Assembly (NCBI GenBank): GCA_905116865.2
Contig: CAJHNH020007667.1
Coordinates: forward strand, 447,501-511,500
Direction of reading: 5' to 3'
DNA from: Candidula unifasciata
Lineage: Eukaryota > Mollusca > Gastropoda > Stylommatophora > Geomitridae
Length of the DNA: 64,000 bases
Positions within the stretch are counted from its first letter, which is position 1, and each line of letters begins with the position of its first letter. The notes below the pieces were generated by a model. It did no database searches. It was not told the DNA's origin and saw only the letters and a list, made by a program, of their open reading frames with translations. A program made the translations under genes and the position numbers. This document shows, piece after piece, positions 1 through 55,604 of this stretch.

Positions 1-295
1 CTTTTGTGATAATAGTTTGTGAATAAGTTTTGCCCTAATGAAAAGCAGACGTTCATGAAGCAGCAGTATGATAAGACCTTTATATGTTTCGGAACTGACT
101 GTCCCATTATTACTTTTAAAGTGAATGGAGTGCTACTGCAGTGACTTGAGCTGTTTGAAAACAGAACTGGAACAGCCATCCCATAGTGTAGAGCAATAAT
201 CTATATATGTCTGGATGTGAGAAATACAGAATACCTTTCCTGTTTTCATGAAGAAAGTTGTTAATTTCTGCAAATTGGTAAACCTTTTCACAGTT

Positions 296-372
296 AGAAA
301 GTGTGTGTGTAAGTGTGTGTGTGTGTGTGTAAGTGTGTGTGTAACTGTGTGTAAGTGTGTGTGTGTGTGCGT
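296..372. repeat. (TG)n microsatellite
   Basis: Imperfect GT/GTAA-interrupted tract in the last intron of the window, downstream of exon 15. The frames that cross it are simple-sequence artefacts. Confidence 0.95.
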
Positions 373-548
373 GCATGCGCGCGTGCGGGCGACGCATGTT
401 TTTTTCACCAGTTTGTATATGTTTATTGGCACTGGGAATCTTATGCAAACAGAGGGCAGCACTCAAAGGTTGGCAACCATTATTTTAAAGAAACAAGTGA
501 GACAAGATACAGACAGATTTCATGTGTGTTTTATGTATAAATTCTTAC

Positions 549-44730
<44,182 letters not shown>

Positions 44731-44830
44731 GTTATTCAACTTCTGCCTCACATTAGCCAGGGACGGTCTGTGCTGTGGGTTTCTTGAGCAATAATTACAA
44801 CCGGGCTATCTGGCCGATCAAAGTTAACTC
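44731..44830 (-). promoter_or_regulatory. PACS: Probable 5' UTR/leader upstream of PACS ATG
   Basis: Sequence immediately upstream of the PACS start. No TATA box is evident. A start codon directly followed by a stop (ATG TGA, 44753-44748) lies 17 nt before the main ATG in weak context. The transcription start is not visible, so the extent is a guess. Confidence 0.3.
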
Positions 44831-44969
44831 ATTACATCCTTTCTAGATTTGTATGGCTGTGTTGGGTATAACAAAGGAAAATATAAGATTTTTAATAATC
44901 TTAGAACAGTATTCACAATATTGTAGAAATTTAAAAATGAAATGTAAACTGATATTCTAATATACATGT

Positions 44970-45140
44970 GCGGATTCTGTGGTCCCAATAGGGGAGGCGG
45001 TGACTGACCTTTTACAACCAAGCATGCCGTGAAAGGCGACAAATGAAGAGTTTGCTATAATCGGATGTGTTTGGCCGAAAGTCACACATATCACAATTTA
45101 GTTGTAAACCACAGCAGAAGAAAGATGGTGAGAGAGGAGT
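44970..45140 (+). repeat. Interspersed repeat with the CGTAAAAG-CGAC motif
   Basis: Shares agcatgccgtgaaaggcgac, ttagttgtaaaccacagcag with the repeat at 60750-60920. Possibly the 5' region of a SINE or LINE family. Confidence 0.6.
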
Positions 45141-45299
45141 AAGTCGACGGGGAAGGAAAGAAGAACAAGAAGATATACGTAAATTTAGCCACAACATTTA
45201 TGCGGGGAAAGTGCGACAGAAATATGACGTGCTTTATTTAAAAGAGCATAAGAAATTTTGCATTAACCATACCAGTTAAAACCAACATAAAATTAGGCA

Positions 45300-45390
45300 G
45301 CGCTAATCTATAGGAAATGTGTGTGTATGCGTGGGTGTAGTATGTGTGAGAGTGTGTGTATGGGTGTAAAAAAGTGGGGAGGGGGGGGGG
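45300..45390. repeat. GTGT-rich and poly-G simple sequence
   Basis: TG-rich patch, then a G run of about 13 near 45380. Confidence 0.85.
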
Positions 45391-45584
45391 GTGTTTGGAG
45401 CGAACTAGACGTTTCTGGGTTTTTATAGACTGTTGTTCAACTGTGCGTTTTTTATCTGGAGTGTGCGACATTAGGATTAGACAAGGCACTAATGACTCAA
45501 TACATAGAGTATCACTGATAAAGAGTAGAGTATGGAAGGGGTAGGGTCTTGTTGATCTCTTTTTGATTTATCTAATACTCAAAG

Positions 45585-45870
45585 GAGAGTCGCCGTGGTG
45601 TAGCGGCTAGACGCTGGTCTGCGAGTCGGAAGGTCGTGGATTTAGGTCCTAACGGTACCGGACTTTTTTTTTTCTCCCTTAAAAAAAGACCTTAGCTTCC
45701 AGATTGACGAGCCTTGAATGTGTACCAAGTGGAGTACTAGGAATTAAGGGCGGCCGGTGTGATGCTGACCACATCAATCACCAAGTGTGGATTGGTCTAG
45801 AAAATGTAGGTCTAGCCATATATGCCAATACTCCTGAAGACGGTGAAAGGGTCTTTTACTATGTTTGAAT
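45585..45870 (+). mobile_element. SINE family B, full length
   Basis: Head gagtcgccgtggtgtagcgg + ctagacgctggtctgcgagt and ggtcgtggattta; body gggcggccggtgtgatgctg; 3' end with aagacggtgaaagggtc. It lies upstream of PACS. Confidence 0.85.
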
Positions 45871-46164
45871 AAAAAAAAAAAAAAAACACGGGTAAACACC
45901 GTAGAATATGGGTTAATATCAATGATGCATCGATGACAGATCGCCCCCACCCTCCCCCGCCCTTTTCCTCAATAGAAGTGAACAGCCTCTGCAACATAGC
46001 TTCCAAACTTTGCTCATTGGTGATATACTTTTATAAAACATAATGTTGCGACACAGTGATTCAGTCTACTAACATAGATCTACTAACTCCAGATAGGGCG
46101 TTGGATAGGGCACACGTTGAAGAAACCTGAGAACAATATAACTAGAATGTCTTTGCACCGGAAC

Positions 46165-47555
46165 CCATAATCAATCAATCAGCAAGTCCTTTATAGAACG
46201 TCGCTCTCTTCACGGCACGCATGAAAGTATCCCTTTCCCTAGCCAGCTCTCCAGCCCCATGAGCTTTCAATACCAATTCTTCTTCAATGTCCTGTATCCA
46301 TCTTCGCGGTAGTCGACCCCTGCCTAGCCTTCCACAAACTGCACCCTCCATCACCGTTTTTTCCAAGCCACCATGACGCTTGATGCGGCCAAAATACTTC
46401 AATTGTCGAGACAGGAGGCTGTTTATAAGCCAGTTCTCACCGATGTTCAACTCGTTTAGAATGTCTATGTTTTTCCTCTTCTTGATCCAGTCTTTTTCCT
46501 CAGTGACTGAGTAAGAGTCCAGGACTCGCAACCGTAAGTTGCCACAGGAAAAATGCAGGATCTCAAGATTTTTACTTTAACCAAATTACTAGCGCTTTGC
46601 CATAGGTTCTTCATGATGTTTAAACTCTGCATTGCTAATGCAAGTCTTCTTCTGACTTCTTTTGAGCAGTCGCCATTGTTGTTCACTAAAGAGCCCAAGT
46701 ATTCAAAATCTTACATTTTTTATTTCTTCTTTTTCGATTGTGATGCATGGCTGGTGTGCTGAATTTGCTGAGAACATAATTGTTGGTGTGTGTTTTTTTT
46801 TTAATTCAGGAAAAGATTCACTTCGTCGCTGTGATTTTTGGCGGCCAGAATTCATTTGGAAAGAAGAACAGTGTCGTCTGCATATCTGATTACATCCAAT
46901 GTTTAGCAGATCTTTTCCACGCTTTGAGCCAGTCAGCACTTTTCCAGATTTACACAGAGTGCAGGATATAGAATGGCCCTAGCTTCTCCTCCAGCCTGAA
47001 TTAACTCTGCTGGTATGTCGTCACATCCAGGAGATTTACCGGATTTCAGGTTCTTTATTGCTATTCTTACCTCCTCTAATAGAGGCGCAGGCTTTTTTTC
47101 TTCGATTTCTTCGGCACTGTCTGGCATCTTTTTTGAATCTTTGAACATTTCTCAACTATACTCCTTCCATCTTTCAAGTATTTCTTTGCTCTCCGCCAAG
47201 GAGTTGCCATTGTTATCATTTATTAAATTCACTGAAGGTTTGAATTTAGTTTTTAGTGTTCTGATCTCTTTAAACATTTCTCTATCCCTTTTCTGTTGCT
47301 GGAGGCGCTTTATTTGGTTGCATGTCTTGATTACAAATTGCTTCTTGTCTTCTCTGATCGCATTTCTCACTTTCTTCATGTGGTTTTTATATATTGTATT
47401 GCTGGTTTCTGTCATTGTTTGTTTCAATTTTCCCATTTCTTCAATTAACCTCGACGTTTCTTCTGTGATGTATTCTTGTTTCTTATATACTTTTCTAGGT
47501 ATCATATTTTGCGCTGTTGTAATGATTATGTCTCTTGCCTGTGTGACTAGTTCAT
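46165..47555 (-). mobile_element. LINE with internal RT deletion
   Basis: Minus-strand order: pre-RT coiled region (PDELVTQARDIIITTAQNMI to LAESKEILERWKEYS), RT start PLLEEVRIAIKNLKSGKSPG + CDDIPAELIQAGGEA, then a jump past the catalytic palm into QTTLFF (decayed YADD context), thumb (RRRLALAMQSLNIMKNLWQS, then ATYGCESWTL) and the C-terminal RQLKYFGRIKRHGGLEKTVM, RLGRGRLPRRWIQDI. Few stops, so fairly young, but not functional. Confidence 0.85.
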
Positions 47556-47770
47556 CAGGTGTTGGAACCCACAGGGGCATCGAAATAGAGGAAGCTAAAA
47601 AAAATGTAGAAGGGATATAGAGAGTGAAGTTAAAAATAAAGGGAGGACACGTGGAGAGCTGAATGCTATAGCGAAAGATATAACGACTTGGCGTGAGTTG
47701 TCTGAGGGCCTATGCTCCATTGAGGGTTAGAAGACAGAAGAAGAAGAAGAGGAAGAAGAAGGAAGAAATG
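47556..47770 (+). mobile_element. LINE 3' end with GAA tail
   Basis: The frame equivalents of NPQGHRN and WRELSEGLCSIEG mark the same LINE family as 39822-40762. Severely 5' truncated; tail gaagaagaagaagagg. It abuts the previous LINE head to head. Confidence 0.75.
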
Positions 47771-47779
47771 GTAAATGGT

Positions 47780-48090
47780 ACAACATGCTATAACAAAATA
47801 ACAAAATGATAAGGAAATAGGTCTGTACCAACAAATTAAGACAGGTGTGCCACAAGGATCTGTAATGTCTCCAGATCTTTTCTCATGGCAAAGTAAAAAT
47901 ATTAGGCGACATCTGAAAACCGTAAAGGGAATTAACGTGGGAAGATGTAACATCAATAATATAAGACATGCAGATTATACGGTGTTTATTGCTGACAATG
48001 AAGAAGATTTACAGTGTTTAGTTGATGCAGTAATAGTTCACAGCAAGAAACTAGGCATAGGTCCAATTTCATCAGCGCCTGTGTCGCATG
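47780..48090 (+). mobile_element. LINE RT fragment
   Basis: TGVPQGSVMSPDLFS (RT block 4) and, after a 25-residue spacer, NIRHADYTVFIADNEEDLQC. The YADD box is mutated to HADY, so it is dead. Confidence 0.8.
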
Positions 48091-48094
48091 TTCT

Positions 48095-48205
48095 GTACTA
48101 CACGATGACACAGCTTTTAACGACCCCAGAACATCTAGAACCCAAACTCCCACCCCCTTACCCGCAGCATGAGCCTAGGTCACAAGAGACTCTTTTCGAA
48201 GAAAA
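48095..48205. repeat. Interspersed repeat family C, partial
   Basis: Contains cttttaacgaccccagaaca, tctagaacccaaactcc and agcctaggtcacaag, like 14415 and 54103 copies. Confidence 0.6.
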
Positions 48206-48426
48206 TAGTACAACGTGACATCTCTTTGACCTAGACCAGACAGAAAAGGTGTGTAGGTGGGCCTGGAAATGTCAATAGAACAACAGGACAATTGGTACTT
48301 TTTTTGGGGTTACCGACGGAACGGCGGGAGCACACCTAAAACTGGGTGATGTCACGGTGAAAACGATCTCTATCGTCACCCTGCCTGTAGTCCAGTGTGG
48401 GTTAGGTAGGTAGCTCAATACACAAA

Positions 48427-48775
48427 CGTGTGTGTGTGTTTTTTTTTATTGTTGTGTGTGTTTGTGTGTCTGTGTGCGTGTATGTTTGTTTATGTTTGTG
48501 TGTACCTATGTGTGTGTATAGGTGGGTGTGTATGAGTGTGTCTGTGCGTGCGGGTCTACGTGCGGGTGTCTGCGTGTGTGTCTGTGTCTCTGTGTGCATG
48601 TGTGTGTCTATGTATGTATGCATGTGTGTGTATATGTGTGTATATGTGTGTGGCATGTGTGTGTCTATGTATGGGTGTGTGTGTATGTATGTGGGTTTGT
48701 ATGTGTGTATGGGTAAGTGAGTGAATGGGCATATGCATATTTGAGTGTGTGTGCGCACGAGCGCACAAGTGTGTG
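48427..48775. repeat. TG/TATG-rich simple repeat
   Basis: Degenerate TGTG/TGTATG/TGTCTG tract. Cys/Val/Tyr- or His/Thr-rich frames through it are not genes. Confidence 0.95.
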
Positions 48776-48972
48776 CATGCATTTTACCACCCATGCTTTT
48801 GTGTTTTTTTTTCTTCTTTATTATATTCATAATATGCATATTTTTATATGAACATAACATGCGTTACTGATAACATACAGCTGCTGTGTGAAAGATAGGA
48901 GTTTAAAAGGGCCGAATGTAAAACATGCCCAATTTTTGACACTTTCAGAAGAAAAAAAAAAATTCGTTCGTT

Positions 48973-48973
<1 letters not shown>

Positions 48974-49011
<38 letters not shown>

Positions 49012-49018
49012 TGTCTCT
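48974..49018. repeat. 45-nt poly-C tract
   Basis: Uninterrupted C run, preceded by an A-run. Confidence 0.97.
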
Positions 49019-49034
49019 CTCTTAGACAGACAGC

Positions 49035-49150
49035 AGATTGATGGATTGATGGATAAGTAGGTAGACAAGTATGTGGGTAGACAGGTAGATAGGTAGGTAG
49101 ACAGGTAGGTAGACAGGTAGGTATGTAGGTAGACAGACAGAGAGACAGGG
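49035..49150. repeat. GTAG/GACAG tetranucleotide-like array
   Basis: Units of gtaggtagacag and gatg over about 115 bp. Confidence 0.9.
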
Positions 49151-49581
49151 TTAATCTCATTTGCCTTATTGAAAAGGAATGTTTATCAGCACTGTGTTCA
49201 TTTTCTTCCCAGCGTGAAATACCAGTGCCAATCCGCGACGCTTGCATTAAAATCCCCATTGCATTATAGTTTCTGAACTCCCACACATTACTGCTGTTCG
49301 CGGACAGAGCTTGCTGTTTTCAGACAATCTGGCAATTTACGTTTAACGTGAAATAAAAACAGCTGTATGTGTACATAGCCCGCATTTAATAAAGCGACGA
49401 TTATTGTGGATGACATCAGTTTGCTATTTACGTTACAAACTGGAAGTCAGTTGTCAGAGTAGTGTATTGTGATTTGTAAAACATTGTGAGATGTGTTTAG
49501 TTTAGTCACTTTACAGACTGTGTTTGTGCGGTATACAGCTATACACGAGTGGCAGTTGTGAGAGAAAGGTAAGAGCGGCGT

Positions 49582-49584
<3 letters not shown>

Positions 49585-49635
<51 letters not shown>

Positions 49636-50150
49636 TCTTTCTCGCTCTCTGCTGGTGTTTGTTGTGTTTGTGTGTCGTGTCTCTGTGTAGTGTCTCTGTG
49701 TAGTGTCAGTGTTTTGTTGTGACTGTAAGTGTTGTGTCTGTGAGTGTATTGTGACTGTCTGTGGCGAGTCTGTGAGTGTATTGTGACTGTCTGTATGGTG
49801 TTTGTGATTGTATTGTGACCGTGTGTAGTGATTCTGTGAGTGTTTTGTGACTGCGTGTCGTGTCTGTGATCGTGTGTATGTGTTGTGTCTATGTATGCGC
49901 TGTACATGTGAGCGTACGTTGTCTGTGTTTTGTATCCTTGTGTATGTGATGTGTCTGTGTGTATTGTATGTGTGGTGTGTCTGTGTATGTGTTGTGTCTT
50001 TGTGCATTATTGTATCTGCGTGTGTGCCTGTATATGCTGTGTTTAGGTGTCCTGTCTGTCTGTGGGTTGTGTCTTTGTTCAGTAGTGTGTGTGTACCTAT
50101 ATTTGTTGTGTGTAATGGTCGTGTCTGTCTGTGTGGTGTCTTTGTCATGA
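49585..50150. repeat. (CT)n/(ATCT)n then long TGTC/TGTG-rich region
   Basis: (CT)n at 49585-49620, ATCT units to 49635, then over 500 bp of degenerate TGTGTCTGTGAG-type sequence with almost no A-rich interruptions and strong G/T strand skew. Confidence 0.92.
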
Positions 50151-50290
50151 ATGAAATCCAGTCCAACAACTTTGGCCTCTCTCATCAACGTTCGTCTTAG
50201 TGTTACTTTTTGGTGTCCTCGCCTCCTTAATCTCTATATTTTCCATTTAATGCATGTTTGGTGATTCTTTCTTGGGGGTTAGAACATCTT
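50140..50290 (-). mobile_element. LINE C-terminal fragment
   Basis: Matches 42715-42965 (gaaatccagtccaacaacttt, ctctcatcaacgttcgtctta). Confidence 0.55.
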
Positions 50291-50299
50291 ATATATTTG

Positions 50300-50830
50300 A
50301 TGACAAAAGTACTGTTTATGAGAGACTAAGTGCCACAAAAACGTCTAATGGATATCTCTCAGTTGGGTTTCCAAAGTAGCGGCTATATAATGTGGCGGAA
50401 ATTTTTGGCAGACAAAAGAAAATGTCCGTGGGCCACGGCTAAAATATGGACGTAGACAACACGAAGATGTTGGTTGGAAGAAGTGTGTTTGAATGAATGG
50501 CTTCGATAAAGGAATGAGGATGTTGTTGATTTATTACAGCTAACCGTCAACACAGAAATGGCACTAAATGGTGAGGATTACCTACAAGACTGGTTGGTGT
50601 GTGTGTGTGTGTCTTTCCCTTTTATGATGATCGTGAAATATTACGATTTGTTGCAAGAACTTCTAGCTCAACGCACAGCACAAGAGAAAGGTTCTTGTTT
50701 TGATGGGTCATTTCAGAATAATGGTAACGTCACCTAAAACACACATCCTTACCGGCACAGGACTGTAGGTTCCACCAAGCCCGTGTAGCTGCTAGAGATT
50801 GCATGTCATATTTTCTTTTGTGGGGGATGG
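50300..50830. other. No recognised feature
   Basis: Upstream intergenic stretch with one short (TG)n at about 50595. Nothing else recognised. Confidence 0.45.
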
Positions 50831-50834
50831 GAAA

Positions 50835-51080
50835 AGGGGGGGGGGGGGGGTTACTTTTTTGGTCTGTCAACCATACTGATATTTTATACTCTCAGTGTCC
50901 AAGGGGCTGAGTGGTCTCGATGTATGATGTCCGCGTCGAGTGCTAAAGGTCTCGAGTTCTAGTCCCGATATAAGCTGGGATATTTTTTCGTGGACTTTTA
51001 GTAATTTTTCCTGGTCTCTGGTTAGTAAGATCTGACGCCCGTGTATATTGTTGTGCCAGTAAAAAATCCCTAGGCAATTG
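50835..51080 (+). mobile_element. Poly-G tract and tRNA-headed SINE
   Basis: A G run (about 50836-50850), then at 50899 a Ser/Leu-like head: aaggggctgagtggtctcga (A box GGCTGAGTGG) and tctcgagttctagtccc (B box). About 120 bp of body follows. Confidence 0.6.
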
Positions 51081-51404
51081 AAAATCGAAAAGAGTAGCCT
51101 AACGGCGCTTCCGTTTTGGAGTTAAAAATATACCCAAAGTATTTCAGGATCCTCGCCGGTGCAACGGAGTTCGTTCACTGCGCTGAGATTCTTCAGACTC
51201 AGGCTTGAGTTAGAAGTAAAACAGAGCACTTATGGGTTACACCCGTGTGCCATGATGTTGATTCTTCGAATAAACATAAACATAATCTTAGTGTGTCAGT
51301 TCTTCAGGTACTAGCTTGAAGGGGGAAACTGAAGGAAGGACTTTTATGTCTGCAATGCTGAAAAATCGAGTAAAAAAATTTTTTAAATCTTTTCTTACTC
51401 GTAT

Positions 51405-51600
51405 TTTTTTGGAGCCGCCGTGAAGGTCGTGGGTTCAGTTCCTGATGAGGGCCGGATTAAAAAAAAATTAACTTGGCTCCCAGGTTGACCCAGTCTTGAG
51501 TGGGTACCAGGTACAGTCCTGGGAGGTAAAGGCGGCCGGAGTGCTGCTGACCACATCACCCATCAAGGCGTGTAAGGCGTGGAAAAAGACCCTTTACTGT
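51405..51600 (+). mobile_element. SINE family B copy
   Basis: gaaggtcgtgggttcagttcc, ttgacccagtcttgagtggg, gtaaaggcggccggagtgct; short 3' end. Confidence 0.8.
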
Positions 51601-51774
51601 TTTACTTCTTTTTTCTACTCGTCTTTTGAGATAGATACACAAGGAAGGTCGCCTAACTACTTAAGTGAAAAATTGAACGTTCAGACATTGTGAACCGGAA
51701 TATCAAATTGTTTGACAATCTTATCAGAATGCAGCAACACTTAAAGAGCTACTGCTACACCTAAGAAAACCCCT

Positions 51775-52050
51775 AGTGTGGGTTCCGGGGCCCTATTATT
51801 GGGAAAACAAGAGTAGACCCACTGCCTACCCAAAAACATGTCGTGAGAAGCGACTAATTGGGAGCTTTGTTCGAAGTCGGAGTGCATCTGCCTAAGAGGC
51901 AAGGAACCAACAGTCTGCACTCAAATGTGTCAGATCTGTCAAACTGATGCACACGCAACACTCAGGTTCTGGAACAGGACTGCAGTCCAGAAGTGGACGA
52001 ACAACCAGAACTTTCCACCAGAGTTTACAGCTGGTGTACGCAAACAAACA
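51775..52050 (+). mobile_element. SINE family A, full length
   Basis: gtgtgggttccggggcccta to gtttacagctggtgtacgca, with the catgtcgtgagaagcgact motif. Confidence 0.9.
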
Positions 52051-52059
52051 ATAACCTAA

Positions 52060-52860
52060 GAAAATAAGGTGGCCATGGAAAAGATGGATTTATGGCAATA
52101 AACACACTGTACATTCACGCCAAATGACAATATTCAATGTTACCCATCTAACGCTGAAATATAAACTGTTGCTTCCTGCAACGTTTGACGACAAAAGCGG
52201 ATATGGACAATGATGATGATAATGACGATGAGGGGTATCAGAGATAATGACGATAAAATGTATATATGTTGCAAAATCCAATACAACAAACATAATTTAA
52301 TCCGAGATTTGAAACTAAATCACCGAGCAGCAACCGTTCAAGCGTGCAGTCCCGTCAGTGTCGCTCGGCTGTCATACGAATCGATTCACGTCCGTGATTT
52401 TCTTCACAAAGCAAGCAGAACTGTGTCTATCTTAATTTCTATCGTTCCGCCATTTGAACCTTTACTGGGCTGTGAAGACTTAGGCTAAATGCTTATACAC
52501 ATAAGCCCCTGGCTCAGATAGCTGTCACAGTAAACTGATTCACGTTTTATATCATCCCCGACTGATAAACGTAATTCTGTTTTCATAATCATCTTGCCGA
52601 TAATGATAAAAAGTCATAGTTCGATATCTCGTACAGTTATCAGAGTTTAGGATCAGGTCTGTGTTTTTGCCCCGCTTATACCATGTCTTTGGGTGCTACG
52701 TGGTAAGGTCCCAATCTTTTCCACTATGGCCAGCCATGTTTTCCTTCGTGTCCCAACACGCCTCATGTGTGCCACACACTTTGCTGTTTCGCTTTGCAAG
52801 CCGTTGATCTATATAATTAGATTCTTCCGCCTTGCTTATCGTCCCAGTCTTTGTGTACTA
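52060..52860. other. No recognised feature
   Basis: Intergenic; open frames lack motifs. Confidence 0.4.
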
Positions 52861-52864
52861 GTGA

Positions 52865-53225
52865 TGGACATCTCCCTTAGTATAGAGATGTGGATATACA
52901 GAAGATTAGGTCGTATTTCATGGAAACAAAAGCTATCAAATACAGAGGTACTGAGGAAATTGGGAATGAAAAGAGAGTTGCTAGGTGAAATAAAAAAGAG
53001 ACAAGTGAAATATTTTGGCCACATTAAAAGACATAACAGTATTGTAAAGATCATCCTAGAGGGAAAGGTTCAAGGTAGGCGAGCAAAAGGCAGGCAGCGT
53101 TACAAGTGGGAGGATAACATCAAGAGATGGACGAACAGCAGTATGAGTGAGTGTACATCAAGGGCAAGAGAAGGGCTTGTTGGAGATCCATTGCAGCCAA
53201 CCTTCATTGTGGAGACGGCAACTGA
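52865..53225 (+). mobile_element. LINE C-terminal end, open frame
   Basis: Continuous frame with RISWKQKLSNTEVLRKLGMK, RQVKYFGHIKRHN, ILEGKVQGRRAKGRQRYKWE, DNIKRWTNSSMSECTSRARE. This is the RTE-like post-RT domain, in its least damaged copy here. Confidence 0.85.
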
Positions 53226-53319
53226 TTGATTGATATACCATGTAGCCCAGCCAGCTAGTTTTTTTAAAAACTGTTTTGTCATATCATAATTGTACCAGGT
53301 GTCAACACATTTTAAATTG

Positions 53320-53550
53320 TACTACTACTACTGCTGCTGCTTTTGCTGCTGCTTCTGCTGCTACTTCTACTAATGCTGCTGCTATTACTAGTTCTTCCGT
53401 CTCTTCTTTATGTTCTTTTCTCTCATTCCTTTTATTTTCACACCCGCTTCTTCGTCTTTTTATCTACCCCTTCTTCCTTCTCCTCTTTCTTCTCCTCAAT
53501 TTCTTCTTCTTTTTCTGCTACTGTTTCTTCTTCTCCAAGTGTTTGATTAA
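53320..53550. repeat. CTG/CTT-rich low-complexity region
   Basis: (CTA)(CTG)n trinucleotides, then a long pyrimidine-rich stretch. Confidence 0.85.
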
Positions 53551-54068
53551 GTCCACATCCAGCCTTTATCTGCAATTCATAAAGGCGTACCAGTAAAGCG
53601 GAGCCACTGTTCTATATATACGCGGCAACTATGATAAACACCCTGTGGATTGTAACATTTAAGAGTGTTATGAATTGTTTAGTGAAAGAAAGAAAACTAT
53701 TAGACAAATGTCAACTGTTAAGTACGTGTTAAGAAGGAAAGAATGGGCAATTCTGAATGTTTTTATTCTCCCGGGAAGTCTCATTGTGTGGTGCAGCGAG
53801 GAGGAGGGCCTTGAAAAAAAGCAAACAATAAACGTTACAGTGGGGAATCTTGTGATTCACTTGGCCTGTGTTCTGCCGAGTAAATCTGGTTGGCTGGCTT
53901 GTGTATCCTGTAGAAGACAGCTTGAACGCCTGATAAGAAGATACACTGTTGATTAGGATGCTTGGGCTAAAAACCAATGGCCTGAATTAATCTGTGTGAA
54001 GTTGTGGAGTCTTTCCTTCGGATCAGGTAGAGAAGTACCATCGACTCCATGACAACTACAGGGTGGGG

Positions 54069-54082
54069 AAAGGGGGGGGGGG
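54069..54082. repeat. Short poly-G tract
   Basis: G-rich run of roughly 10-14 bases. Confidence 0.85.
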
Positions 54083-54102
54083 AAGGCACTGTGTTCTTTC
54101 GT

Positions 54103-54372
54103 AATATCCTACAACAGATGACGTCATAGGACAGTCCAAAATTTTAGAGGGTGTCAAGACTGGGTTTCCAGGCTTTCTGATGCTTTTACGACCCCAAAAC
54201 ATCTAGAACTGGCCCTAACCCCAACCCACCTACGTCCCAAGAAAGAGTGCAGTCTAGGCCCTTCGACTTTATGTAGCCTAGGTCCCACGACTGCATGCAG
54301 CCTATCTAACACCCCCTAAAATATTAGACTGTCCCGTGACCTGTGGACATCCCCTGTTTGGGGTGGGATAAT
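54103..54372. repeat. Interspersed repeat family C, copy 2
   Basis: Longest C copy: atgacgtcataggacagtcc, cgaccccaaaacatctagaa, tcccacgactgcatgcagcc, tattagactgtcccgtgacc. Contains a short internal duplication of the tgcagtctaggccc segment. Confidence 0.75.
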
Positions 54373-54379
54373 AATGAAG

Positions 54380-55190
54380 CACCGCATGTGTCTGTTCTCC
54401 TCGACGACTGCTGAATGAGATGGAACACATATGGAGTTCCGTGTCGTCGATGTTGGCTAACTATTTCCAATAAATATTCATCGTGAGAACGCAATATTGA
54501 GCAATCACTTACGTCTTCACGTCCATCAACTGGCTGGATGTGCACGATCGATACCCGCACTTCCCAACTACAGATATGCATATCATAACCTAAACAGGTC
54601 AAGTTTCCACACATCATAAATAGTGTCGCTTGTTCTTATCTCTCCCCCACCCCCTCCCCTCTCCGCAGCTTGTATGTATTTCACTATCAACAGACAATAT
54701 AGGAAAACGAACCAGCGGACTGGCTTGCGGGCAGGGCCACGAAAACAAAACAAAAACCAGGCCGACGTTCTCAAAGTTCTCAAGGCGGCAGGACGAGTAT
54801 GTGATTTAATTAAGGATACGACGGTGAATTAACAAGTATGGCAAGAATGTTATGCTGAGATGTTGCCAGGCATGAACATTACAGGAAGCGAAAGAAAAGT
54901 AGTAAACCAAGAGAGACCTGGTGTTGTCAGTCGTCACACCCTGAGGGAGATACTGAATATGGGCACCTATGGATTTGTCCAATGTGCAGTGAGGATGATC
55001 TATCTATTGACCAACTTTTTTTTTTTTTTTTAGCAGGCTTGAACCTAATGCCAAGAGTGATAATAAGTTAGTCAAACGAAAAGACAGGTCACAGCATCGA
55101 GGCACGAGATACTGATACAATATTTAATTGAACAAATTATATTGAAGAATACGGTACCATAAAAGATTCATAATCATATACACTCACAAC
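54380..55190. other. No recognised feature
   Basis: Intergenic; T-run at 55017-55032. No motif. Confidence 0.4.
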
Positions 55191-55270
55191 ATCAAATTGA
55201 ATCTGTTTTATCATGGTTTAATTGTTGGTCTGAAGAAAAAAGGAGTAAGTCTTGGTTTCTTTTATTCTTA

Positions 55271-55600
55271 TTATAAACATAAGTGGAGAAAGAGCTGTCG
55301 AGGCTGGCTACACCACTTAACATATCTAATCATTTTTCCTACAGCAAATGACCTCAGTTGCATGAGCAGATGCTTGACAGCCTCTTCTTCTGGGGTCTCC
55401 ACAGTTTCTGTGTAAACATCACTTGCTTCTTTAACTTTACTAGCTGCTTCTGCACTGTTATTCTGGTCTGTACTTTGGTCAATATTGCGTGGAAAATTCC
55501 TTCTGAGTCCCATTCCATCATTCTTTCACTGGTTTTGGAATTTCACATAAGGCTTTTGGGTTGTGACAATCCAGATTTCTTGGAACACATCTGTATCTTC
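55271..55600 (-). CDS. Unassigned open frame, possible exon or pseudogene piece
   Basis: One minus-strand frame with a single in-frame stop (55526-55528) reads DVFQEIWIVTTQKPYVKFQN, stop, then NDGMGLRRNFPRNIDQ, KVKEASDVYTETVETPEEEA and VKHLLMQLRSFAVGKM. It looks like protein of normal composition, not simple sequence, and no repeat copy is seen elsewhere in the window. I do not recognise a family. It could be an exon of another gene, a retrocopy or a transposon piece. It directly abuts a SINE A. Confidence 0.3.
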
Positions 55601-55604
55601 ATCT

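Noticed and set aside
47015..47620. 201-residue hydrophobic plus-strand frame as a membrane protein
   Set aside because: It is the antisense of the LINE coding region at 46165-47555; T-rich antisense makes Phe/Leu/Ser-rich false frames.
48402..48860. 152-residue His/Thr-rich frame and its Cys/Val-rich opposite
   Set aside because: Translation of TG-rich simple sequence; no start context, no conserved domain.
49621..50188. 182-residue Thr/His/Asn-rich minus frame
   Set aside because: Comes from the degenerate TGTGTCTG region; low complexity.
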